Assembly: GCA_028711445.1 (NCBI GenBank)
Contig: JAQTSD010000012.1
Location: 1 to 37,916 of the forward strand
Length of the DNA: 37,916 nucleotides
From: Candidatus Peribacteraceae bacterium
Lineage (GTDB): Bacteria > Patescibacteriota > Gracilibacteria > Peribacterales > Peribacteraceae
Direction: 5' to 3'
Part shown: piece after piece, positions 27,601 to 35,640 of the stretch
Layout of the letters: the number at the start of each line of letters is the position of its first letter
How positions within the stretch are numbered: position 1 is the first letter of the stretch
The notes under the pieces: generated by a model
The model's database searches: none
Seen by the model: the letters and a program-made list of their open reading frames with translations, nothing else
Told to the model about the DNA's origin: nothing
Made by a program: the position numbers and the translations under genes

Positions 27601-28302
27601 ATGGCAAGCAAACGATCACCGGTTGCACGACGTCACGGAAAGAAGTACGCGGAAGCCACCGCTCTCTTGGAGAGTAAACGTTATCCGATCGCCGAAGCGA
27701 TTAGCCTCCTGCCGAAGCTCTCCACCGCGAAATTCGACGCAACCGCAGAGGTGCACATCCGCATCGCCGCCGACACGACGCAGGCCGACCAGCTCGTTCG
27801 CACAACCGTAGCGCTGCCCCATGGCACCGGCAAAGTGGTTCGCATCGCCGCATTCGTTCCCGATGATCTCGTCTCCACGGCAAAGAAGGCTGGCGCCGTG
27901 AAGGCAGGCAACGATGATCTCATCAAGGAGATCGAAGGAGGAAAGATTGGCTTCGACATCGCCGTCGCCGTGCCGCCCATGATGAAGAACCTCGGAAAAA
28001 TCGCCAAGATTCTCGGCCAGAAGGGCCTCATGCCCAACCCCAAGTCCGGCACGGTCACCACTACCATTGAGAAGACGATCGCCGAACTCATGAAAGGGCG
28101 CATCGAGTGCAAGATGGACAAGCAGGGCATCATCCACACCGTTTTCGGCAAGATCTCCTTCGGTCCCGAAAAGTTGAAGGAGAACCTCGAAGCGATTATC
28201 CAAGCGATCAAGGACGCACGCCCGAGCGGCATCAAGTCCACCTACATCGTCTCCGTCACCGTCTCCCCCACCATGGGTCCGGGCGTGAAAGTGGAGTACT
28301 GA
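27601..28302 (+). CDS. rplA: 50S ribosomal protein L1
   Basis: HGKKYAEATALLESKRYPIAEAISLLPKL, GLMPNPKSGTVT, SFGPEKLKENLEAIIQAI, GPGVKVEY. Confidence 0.96.
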   Translation: MASKRSPVARRHGKKYAEATALLESKRYPIAEAISLLPKLSTAKFDATAEVHIRIAADTTQADQLVRTTVALPHGTGKVVRIAAFVPDDLVSTAKKAGAVKAGNDDLIKEIEGGKIGFDIAVAVPPMMKNLGKIAKILGQKGLMPNPKSGTVTTTIEKTIAELMKGRIECKMDKQGIIHTVFGKISFGPEKLKENLEAIIQAIKDARPSGIKSTYIVSVTVSPTMGPGVKVEY

Positions 28303-28341
28303 GGCGTGGAAGGTCTGAGTTCTGTCAAAAAATGATTGGAC

Positions 28342-28378
28342 CGTCCGGCGGAAGCTTCGCGCTTCCGCCGGACGTTTT
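28342..28378 (+). terminator. Terminator-like hairpin downstream of rplA
   Basis: CGTCCGGCGGAAGC-TTCGC-GCTTCCGCCGGACG followed by TTTT; between convergent genes. Confidence 0.7.
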
Positions 28379-28401
28379 CGTCACGATCCACGGAGCCGCC
28401 C

Positions 28402-28665
28402 CTAGAGGGGCGGGAGCGAAGCGCCCAAGCAGATGCCGCACACAGCACCGGCAAGGGAAGTTCCCACGGACATGTACCACGAGCGCGGGCTCATGAACGT
28501 GGCCACGCCCATGGCAAAGGCGATCAGGAGCGCCGGCCCCCAGATCGCGGCCGAATCGTGCGGAAAGTTAGCGAGGTAATTCGCCCCCGTGAGGGCGAAG
28601 AATGCACTCGCCACGAGCGCGACGAACGCTGCGAAGGACCGATCTCCGGCCTGCTCGTTAAACAT
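28402..28665 (-). CDS. Small membrane protein, about 87 aa, 3 TM
   Basis: MFNEQAGDRSFAAFVALVASAFFALTGANYLANFPHDSAAIWGPALLIAFAMGVATF...; strong SD GAAGGAGGTG before ATG. Confidence 0.7.
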   Translation of the reverse strand: MFNEQAGDRSFAAFVALVASAFFALTGANYLANFPHDSAAIWGPALLIAFAMGVATFMSPRSWYMSVGTSLAGAVCGICLGASLPPL

Positions 28666-28790
28666 GGAACACCTCCTTCGAAAAACGGGTGAGTACCATC
28701 CATGGAAAGAACGATCGTGAGCAGTATCATGCTGCCCAATAAACATTGTAACATATCCTTGTGTATATGCAATCAATCCCCCCTCTGTCC

Positions 28791-29759
28791 TCACCTCGAA
28801 AGAATCTTCTCCACCTCCCAGATGTGCTCCACTCTCACGAGCTGCGCACGCAGGTCCTTCGCCCCCTCGATCCCCTTCACGTATCCCGCGAGGTGCCGGC
28901 GCATCTCGAGCATGCCCTTGCGCTCCCCCTTCAGAGAGACGGCCAGCTCGCAGTGACGAAGGATGAAGGGAATTTTCTGTTCAAAGAAGATGGGTTGCGC
29001 AGAAGAAGCGGAGGAATGTGAAACAGCATCGACCACTTCCCGCATGACCCACGGATTGCCAATCGTCGCGCGACCGACCATCACACCATCGAGATTGCCG
29101 ATCTTCTTCACTGCGTCCTGCCCCGACATGATGTCTCCGTTCCCAAGAATCGTGACTGCGGGCAATGCATCTTTCAATGCATAGAGCGGCTCCCAATCGG
29201 CCGCGCCGGAGAACTTCTGCGTGTACGTCCGCGCATGGACCGCCAATGCATCGGCACCCGCTTCGACTAAACGTCTGCAAAAAGGAATGAGCGTCTCCGC
29301 ATCGCTCCACCCCAACCGCGTCTTCACGCTCACTGGAACGGAGACCGCCTTCTTCGCAGCCGCAACAATCTCGGCGGCGAGGTCGGGATTCTTCATGAGC
29401 GCGGAACCGTGGCAGGAAGAAACGACGCGCGCCGCAGGGCAACCCATGTTGATATCGATACCGTCCGCTCCTGCCTGCTCGACGACTTTCGCCGCCGTGA
29501 GGAAGTGCGCCGGATCCTTCCCGAATATCTGTACGATGAACGGGCGCTCGCGCTGAGGGTCGAATGCGAGCATCTCCTTCGTCTTCTTCGCTCCGTGGTA
29601 CAAGGCATCGGAACTGAGAAGTTCGGTATAGACGATGATCTCCGGAGCGATCTCCTTGAGCAACTGACGATAGGACGCATCGGTAACCCCGGCCATCGGC
29701 GCGAGGGCGACGAGCGGACGAGGAGCGGACGGCCACGTGAACGAAGGGTAAGATCCCAT
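28791..29759 (-). CDS. dus: tRNA-dihydrouridine synthase
   Basis: LAPMAGVTDASYRQL, VQIFGKDPAHF, GADGIDINMGCPAARVVSSCHGSALMKNP, VKTRLGW, HARTYTQKFSGAADW, GNGDIMSGQDA; TATTCT 6 nt before ATG. Confidence 0.95.
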   Translation of the reverse strand: MGSYPSFTWPSAPRPLVALAPMAGVTDASYRQLLKEIAPEIIVYTELLSSDALYHGAKKTKEMLAFDPQRERPFIVQIFGKDPAHFLTAAKVVEQAGADGIDINMGCPAARVVSSCHGSALMKNPDLAAEIVAAAKKAVSVPVSVKTRLGWSDAETLIPFCRRLVEAGADALAVHARTYTQKFSGAADWEPLYALKDALPAVTILGNGDIMSGQDAVKKIGNLDGVMVGRATIGNPWVMREVVDAVSHSSASSAQPIFFEQKIPFILRHCELAVSLKGERKGMLEMRRHLAGYVKGIEGAKDLRAQLVRVEHIWEVEKILSR

Positions 29760-29868
29760 AGCCGGAGAATACGCAGACAAGGAGAACACAATTTCGACTC
29801 AATGACGAGCCAAAACGAGGAGAGTGTATCGCACAAGATGGCCATCCTGCAGCACAATAGACATCACG

Positions 29869-30252
29869 ATGCTGAAGAAATGTGTTCGGAGAGCCATTCT
29901 TGTATTCCCCGCACTGCTCATCGGCAGTGCGGTGGTCCCGCTTGAAGTTGCCGCTCAAGTTCCATCCCTCATTTCCTCGGAAGTTTCGGGGTGCGACTTC
30001 GCCTCAGGACAAATCAACGCCGACTGCGTCATCAGCTTTATCCAGTATCTCATCCAGCTGATCTTCAGCCTCCTCGGAGCGTTCTTCCTCCTCATGATCG
30101 TCATCGGCGGCTATCGGATCGCCATCGGCTCCGCCATCGGAGACAAGGAAAGCGGCAAAAAGCAAATCTTCTCCGCCATCATCGGCTTCATGATCGCTGC
30201 TTTCTCTTTCTTCATCATTTCCTTCGTCATCAAAGGTTTCGCAGGTACCTGA
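29869..30252 (+). CDS. VirB2/TrbC pilin-like small membrane protein
   Basis: Signal peptide (EVAAQ), CDFASGQINADCVISFIQYLIQLIFSLLGAFFLLMIVIGGYRIAIGSAIGDKESGKKQIFSAIIGFMIAAFSFF. Confidence 0.75.
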   Translation: MLKKCVRRAILVFPALLIGSAVVPLEVAAQVPSLISSEVSGCDFASGQINADCVISFIQYLIQLIFSLLGAFFLLMIVIGGYRIAIGSAIGDKESGKKQIFSAIIGFMIAAFSFFIISFVIKGFAGT

Positions 30253-30269
30253 TTTTCCCCTTTCTCTCC

Positions 30270-31517
30270 ATGTCCAAGAAATCCTCCTCTGCCTTCACAT
30301 CACTCCGAATCGTCGGTAAGAAAGCACAAAAGCTTCTCGAACGGGCGCGTCTCGGCACACTGGGCGCCATGAGGAAAAAGGAGCGCAGTGTTGGTCTTCC
30401 GGAAGCCGAACACTACGACACACTCGTGGTGCACATTTCCACAGCGAGCGTGGTCCGTGCAGGGGTTGCCATCCTCTGCCTCCTTCTCGGCGCAGTGGCA
30501 CTCTATCAGCTGCGAGATAAGCTCATCATCTTCATTCTCGGCATCTTCGTTGCAGTGGTCATCGATGCGGGTGTGGATCGCTTGCAGCGATTCGGTATCC
30601 CGCGCGGCGTGGGTATCCTCCTTCATTACGTGATCGCTCTCTTCCTCGTTTTTTTCCTCCTCTTCTCCTTCATCCCGATCCTCGCCGCGCAGATCCAGCA
30701 AATCGCTCTGTTTATCAGTGCCCAAGCTGACGCGTTCCTTGCGAATCCGGAGATTCACTTTCCTATTCTGACCAGCGAACTGAACCAGCGTCTTACCATT
30801 CTCGTACAGACGATGTTGCAGAACATGTCCATTCATGAATTCTCTGACGCACTCCAACAACTCGGGCAGACCCTCTCCACTACCGCGCAGGGTTCTGTCG
30901 TCTTCGCCGCCCAACTTGCAGGATCGGTTTTGAATTTCTTCGTCAATCTCATCATTGTCCTCGTCTTTGGCTTTTTCATCCAACTGGAGAAGGAAAAAAT
31001 TCTCCGCTGGACTCTCGGATTGTTACCTGCGAAGTACCGCATGTACATGACATCGAAATCTGAAGCGATTCACCTGAAGATCGGCCAGTGGGCTCGCGGA
31101 GAGCTCCTCCTCATGCTCGCAATCGGCATTCTCACGTTCCTTGCCCTCGTTATCCTCCAGATGCCTTACGCATTGACGCTCGCCGTGCTCGCAGGCTTCT
31201 GTGAATTCATTCCTTACATGGGTCCATTTTTCGCTGCCGTGCCTGCCGTCATCATCGCCCTCTCTCAGCGCGGCTTCCTCTGGGCCCTCATCATCGTCGG
31301 CATTTATTATGTCATTCAATGGTGCGAGAACAACCTCTTGGTCCCCCTCATTATGCGTCGTGCCGTCGGTCTTTCCCCCATTGCCATCCTCTTCGCCATG
31401 ATGGTCGGTATCAGCTTCCCGGATACCATCCACCCGGTCCTCGGCATCATGTTGTCCATTCCCGCCACAACCATCTTGGCCCTCTTCATCGAAGACTGGT
31501 CAAAGAAGCATTCGTAA
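30270..31517 (+). CDS. AI-2E family (PerM-like) transporter
   Basis: IIFILGIFVAVVIDAGVDRLQRFGIPRGVGILLHY, YMGPFFAAVPAVIIALSQ, NNLLVPLIMRRAVGLSPIAILFAMMVG. Confidence 0.9.
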   Translation: MSKKSSSAFTSLRIVGKKAQKLLERARLGTLGAMRKKERSVGLPEAEHYDTLVVHISTASVVRAGVAILCLLLGAVALYQLRDKLIIFILGIFVAVVIDAGVDRLQRFGIPRGVGILLHYVIALFLVFFLLFSFIPILAAQIQQIALFISAQADAFLANPEIHFPILTSELNQRLTILVQTMLQNMSIHEFSDALQQLGQTLSTTAQGSVVFAAQLAGSVLNFFVNLIIVLVFGFFIQLEKEKILRWTLGLLPAKYRMYMTSKSEAIHLKIGQWARGELLLMLAIGILTFLALVILQMPYALTLAVLAGFCEFIPYMGPFFAAVPAVIIALSQRGFLWALIIVGIYYVIQWCENNLLVPLIMRRAVGLSPIAILFAMMVGISFPDTIHPVLGIMLSIPATTILALFIEDWSKKHS

Positions 31518-31606
31518 TATCATTTCAATCAAACCAAGAAACCCAATCCTTGGAGGGGTCGACGAGGAGGCACAGGGCCGGGTGGAGGGGCTCTGGCGCG
31601 CCGGCG

Positions 31607-31640
31607 TTTTGGCGCCACCTTTGTCGCCGGACAAAGGTGG
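31607..31640. repeat. Intergenic hairpin repeat copy 1 upstream of clpC
   Basis: TTTTGGCG followed by CCACCTTTGTC-GCCG-GACAAAGGTGG (11-bp perfect stem). Confidence 0.65.
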
Positions 31641-31766
31641 CAACTCACGATGCAAGGCGCGGCCTCAAACATCACCACGTGATGTCCATTTGTCATTCAA
31701 CTACAAAGATATGCTTTATCTCTTCTGCAAGATCTGATAATTGAACAATTTTAGTGTACAACTAGA

Positions 31767-31786
31767 ATGCTGAAGACAGCATTTTT
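31767..31786 (+). terminator. Short hairpin plus T-run ATGCTG-AAGA-CAGCAT-TTTT
   Basis: 6-bp stem, tetraloop and T tract in the AT-rich clpC leader region. Confidence 0.4.
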
Positions 31787-31830
31787 CAAGAAAGGTCACT
31801 CCTCAATCTAATGAAAATTTGCTACGATGT

Positions 31831-31836
31831 TATGAT
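31831..31836 (+). promoter_or_regulatory. Candidate -10 (TATGAT) of the clpC promoter
   Basis: Lies immediately upstream of the CIRCE element; no clear -35. Confidence 0.45.
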
Positions 31837-31849
31837 CCTTATGGACCTC

Positions 31850-31876
31850 TTAGCACTCAATAATGTAGAGTGCTAA
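31850..31876 (+). promoter_or_regulatory. Perfect CIRCE element (HrcA operator)
   Basis: TTAGCACTC-N9-GAGTGCTAA. Confidence 0.95.
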
Positions 31877-31898
31877 TCCCCCCTCTTCCCCACTTTCC

Positions 31899-34508
31899 AT
31901 GCACCCCTTTGACCGCTTCACCCCCAATGCCAAGCTCGCCCTGCAAATCGCAGAGCAGGAGGCGAAGAATTTGAAATCCAGTTACATCGGAACGGAGCAC
32001 CTCCTCTTGGGACTACTCTCCATCCCGAAGTCGCTGGGGTTCTCCATCTTCACGGGTGCAGGCGTCACACAGGAAAACGTTCGCATCCTCCTCAAGGCGA
32101 TGCGATCGCAAGACGTGGAAGGAAAGCAGGTGAAACACGGTCTGTCCCTCTTCCTTCATAGTGTCATCGAGCAGAGTGTCATCACGGCGCACAAGTTCCG
32201 TCATGCGAATGTGGGCACGGAACACCTGCTTCATGCCCTCGTTTCCACCGGTAAAAATGCGGCGACGAGCATCCTCGAGCAGATGCAAGTGGACCCACAA
32301 GATCTCAAAACGCATGTGGAAGAGATGTTCGGACAGATCAGCCAGTTCAAGCAGCAAACACGCAACATGGAGCAATCGCTCGAAGCCTTCTTCCAGGGTC
32401 TTCAGGGCGCCATCGTCGGCATGCAGGGGACAACGGGGCCTATGCTGGAGCCGGAAGGCCTCAAACGCCACAAGGCGGAAGGAAAGAGTAAGACACCGGT
32501 CCTCGACTACTTTACCGACGACCTCGTCGTCCGTGCGAAGTCCGGGAAGATCGATCCGATCATCGGACGCGATACGGAAATTGAACGTGTGATTCACATC
32601 CTCAATCGCAAGACGAAAAATAATCCCGTGCTCATCGGCGAGCCGGGTGTAGGGAAGACCGCTGTCATTGAGGGTCTCGCCCATCGTATCGCCACAGGCA
32701 ATGTTCCCACACCTCTCAAGCGCAAGCGCGTGCTTGTTCTGAATATGGGTTCGCTCGTCGCCGGCACCAAGTACCGCGGCGAATTCGAACAGCGCTTCGA
32801 TGACATCATTAAAGAAGCAGTGCAAAATGAAAATGAGATCATCCTCTTCATCGACGAAATCCACACAGTCGTGGGGGCCGGATCCGCCGAAGGGTCTCTC
32901 GACGCAGCAAACATCCTCAAACCAGCCTTAAGCCGCGGATCGTTGCAGGTGATCGGCGCGACGACCACCGACGAGTTCCGCACCATCGAGAAGGATCGGG
33001 CACTGGAGCGACGTTTCCAATCGATCCTCATCGAGGAGCCGACCGTCGAAGATACGATAAAGATTCTCCAAGGCCTCAAAGGAACATTCGAGGAATTCCA
33101 CCACCTTACAATCTCCGACGAAGCCATCGAAGCAGCTGTGAACCTGAGCAAGCGCTACATCTCGGATCGGTACCTGCCGGACAAGGCAATCGATGTGTTG
33201 GATGAGGCATCCGCAGGCAAGAGTCTGCAGCAATCGGAAACCACACCCGAACTCACGGCACTGGAGGACAAACTCGAGAAGATCGTCTTGAAGCAGCAGG
33301 AAGCCGTCCGTGATCAAAAGTATCACGCAGCACTTAAGTTCAAGCAGGAGCAGCACACACTCCAAGAGCAGATCGCTCAGATGAAGAACAACGAAGATGG
33401 CGATCGTCGCACTCCGGTACAGATCAACGCGGACGATATCGCCCACGTCACCGGACGCATGACAGGCGTTCCCGTTACCAAACTTCTCAAGTCCGAACGC
33501 AAACGCCTGCAGAATCTCGAGTTGGTCCTGCGCAAGCGCGTTGTGGGCCAGGATGAGTCAATTAAAAAAGTCGCTCGCGCCATCCGTCGTAGTCGCGTGG
33601 GCATTTCCGACCAACGTCGCCCCATCGGTTCCTTCCTCTTTATGGGCCCCACAGGTGTAGGAAAAACCGAACTCGTGCGCGCCATCGCCGCGGAGGTCTT
33701 CGGAAAGGAAGATGCCCTCATAAAGATCGACATGTCGGAATTTATGGAGCGTCACAATGTCTCGCGCCTTATCGGCACGACCGCGGGCTATGTGGGCTAC
33801 GAGGAGGGTGGTCAGCTTACCGAATCGGTCCGTCGCAAGCCCTACTCCGTCGTCCTGTTCGACGAAATCGAGAAGGCTCACCCCGAATTCTTCAACCTGC
33901 TCCTGCAAATCCTCGAGGATGGCGTCCTCACGGATGGGCAGGGTAAAAAAGTGGACTTCACGAACACGATCATCGTCATGACGAGTAACATCGGCGCCGA
34001 GAAGCTCACCAAGCAAGCTGCGAAGATCGGCTTCAAGCTTGAGAGTGAAGCAGAACTTGAGGAGCGTGCCTACGAAGCGAAGCGTGAGGAAGTAATCAAG
34101 GAGCTCAAGGATGCGGTGCGACCGGAATTCTTAAACCGCATCGACAACATCATCGTCTTCAACGCTCTCGCGCAGGAACACATCCGCAAGATCGTCTACA
34201 TGCATCTCGAACGCTTCGAAGAAAGACTGAAGAAGCAAGGCTTCGCTCTCGACGTCGACGAGAAGGTCATCGATCTGCTCGCTTCCCTTGGATTCGATCC
34301 CAACTACGGCGCCCGGCCGGTACGCAGGGTCATCCAGGAGCGCGTGGAAGATGAGATCGCCGAGCACATGCTCAAAGGTATCTTCTCCGAAGGCGACACC
34401 ATCCACATCGTTCGCAAGGGAAAGGATCAGCTGGATTTCCTGCCGGGGAAGAAAGAGAAAAAGGAGAAGAAGGACCGCGCGACGGAGAAAACCACGGCAG
34501 TCGCATGA
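31899..34508 (+). CDS. clpC: ATP-dependent Clp protease ATP-binding subunit, ClpC-like
   Basis: Clp-N repeats (FTPNAKLALQIAEQEA, IGTEHLLLGLL), GEPGVGKTAVIEGLA, GTKYRGEFEQRF, GPTGVGKTELVRAIA, RPEFLNRIDNIIVF. Confidence 0.93.
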   Translation: MHPFDRFTPNAKLALQIAEQEAKNLKSSYIGTEHLLLGLLSIPKSLGFSIFTGAGVTQENVRILLKAMRSQDVEGKQVKHGLSLFLHSVIEQSVITAHKFRHANVGTEHLLHALVSTGKNAATSILEQMQVDPQDLKTHVEEMFGQISQFKQQTRNMEQSLEAFFQGLQGAIVGMQGTTGPMLEPEGLKRHKAEGKSKTPVLDYFTDDLVVRAKSGKIDPIIGRDTEIERVIHILNRKTKNNPVLIGEPGVGKTAVIEGLAHRIATGNVPTPLKRKRVLVLNMGSLVAGTKYRGEFEQRFDDIIKEAVQNENEIILFIDEIHTVVGAGSAEGSLDAANILKPALSRGSLQVIGATTTDEFRTIEKDRALERRFQSILIEEPTVEDTIKILQGLKGTFEEFHHLTISDEAIEAAVNLSKRYISDRYLPDKAIDVLDEASAGKSLQQSETTPELTALEDKLEKIVLKQQEAVRDQKYHAALKFKQEQHTLQEQIAQMKNNEDGDRRTPVQINADDIAHVTGRMTGVPVTKLLKSERKRLQNLELVLRKRVVGQDESIKKVARAIRRSRVGISDQRRPIGSFLFMGPTGVGKTELVRAIAAEVFGKEDALIKIDMSEFMERHNVSRLIGTTAGYVGYEEGGQLTESVRRKPYSVVLFDEIEKAHPEFFNLLLQILEDGVLTDGQGKKVDFTNTIIVMTSNIGAEKLTKQAAKIGFKLESEAELEERAYEAKREEVIKELKDAVRPEFLNRIDNIIVFNALAQEHIRKIVYMHLERFEERLKKQGFALDVDEKVIDLLASLGFDPNYGARPVRRVIQERVEDEIAEHMLKGIFSEGDTIHIVRKGKDQLDFLPGKKEKKEKKDRATEKTTAVA

Positions 34509-34850
34509 AGCGCGAAAGGGCCACCTACGGTGTCCCTCTCGCGAACTCACCCTTCCCTTCATGGTTGCGCTCCAGGCAAGCAAAGCTTGCCTTCGCGCGA
34601 TCATTTCTTTGTAACAGCCAGGATATTTTGTGTCTCGAATAGCATTGAACTAGGTGGGCCCCGCCGCCACGGGGGTGGTGAATATGCCCCTATCGGCGCC
34701 CTGCGAGCCGCCGTGGTACGACGCGGCGAGGCGAGTGCCCTTAAGGGAGCGCCGCATGTCCGACGAGTGAGCGTAAGCGAGCGAGGAGTTTGCGGCGCGA
34801 CACGAGACGAGCCGATGTCGTACAGGCGGCGAGCATCAGCGCCGAAACCT

Positions 34851-34886
34851 TTTTGGCGCCACCTTTTTCGGTTACGAAAAAGGTGG
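34851..34886. repeat. Intergenic hairpin repeat copy 2 downstream of clpC
   Basis: TTTTGGCGCCACCTTT shared with copy 1; CCACCTTTTTCG-GTTA-CGAAAAAGGTGG (12-bp perfect stem). Confidence 0.65.
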
Positions 34887-34989
34887 TAAAGCGATGACGA
34901 CCAATTGAAATGGTATGGCTTGAATAGGACGAGGAAACGAAGCAGTGAACAGTTGCTCCCGCCTCCTTTCAAAACGACCGTTTTTCTGC

Positions 34990-34995
34990 TATAAT
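34990..34995 (+). promoter_or_regulatory. -10 element (TATAAT) upstream of prgI-like gene
   Basis: GTTTTTCTGCTATAATTAAA context nearly identical to that upstream of the virB4-like gene. Confidence 0.6.
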
Positions 34996-35022
34996 TAAAC
35001 GACTCTGCCCACACAGACTTCC

Positions 35023-35640
35023 ATGCCGATCGAACCCGTCAAAATACCGCAGAACGTCCAGGTCGAAGACAAGATCTTCGGCCCGGTGAGCCTGAAACAG
35101 ATCATCCTGTGCATGATGGGCGGCGGCGTCAGCTTCGTCATCTGGAACACTATGAAGAAGATGGGAATCACCTCCATCCAATCAACTATTTTCGCGTGGA
35201 CGCCACTGGCGATCACAGCAGCGTTCGCCTTTGTGAAAATTCGGGGGCTCAGCCTGCTTCGGATTATCCTGCTTTTCATCGAGCGATCGCAGAAACCGAT
35301 CAGCCGATCCTTCGCGCCGCGATATGGAACATCGATTAATATCCGCTCGTACTACCAAACGCTCCCAGAGAAGGATCTCCCCAAAGGGCAGACAAAAGTG
35401 GAGATGGACAAACTCAAAAGCCTCTCCACGCTCCTTGACGACAGTATCAAGGAGGAAGAGATACCAAAGGGCACGGTGAATCTCGCACCGCAGATGACGG
35501 AGAAGCCGCCACCTGTGAACGCGAGCCGCATCTCGGTGAATCCTCCAAACGCATCGGACAGCGCACCTGTGGACAACATTCAACCTGCACAAGTACAAAC
35601 TACAACTCCCAGCGTCCAAGATCTCTCCCCCACCCCATGA
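35023..35640 (+). CDS. PrgI-family (VirB3-like) membrane protein
   Basis: IPQNVQVEDKIFGPVSLKQIILCMMGGGVSFVIW...WTPLAITAAFAFVKIRGLSLLRIILLFIE; overlaps the next gene by 4 nt. Confidence 0.8.
   Translation: MPIEPVKIPQNVQVEDKIFGPVSLKQIILCMMGGGVSFVIWNTMKKMGITSIQSTIFAWTPLAITAAFAFVKIRGLSLLRIILLFIERSQKPISRSFAPRYGTSINIRSYYQTLPEKDLPKGQTKVEMDKLKSLSTLLDDSIKEEEIPKGTVNLAPQMTEKPPPVNASRISVNPPNASDSAPVDNIQPAQVQTTTPSVQDLSPTP

Noticed and set aside
28981-29958. Minus-strand ORF of 325 aa overlapping dus
   Set aside because: Wrong-frame translation of the dus gene.
32013-32864. Minus-strand ORF of 283 aa opposite clpC
   Set aside because: Antisense shadow of the conserved ClpC frame.
34601-35014. 137-aa minus ORF between clpC and prgI
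   Set aside because: Basic, Arg/Pro-rich translation of the GC-rich hairpin repeat block; more likely non-coding repeat DNA.
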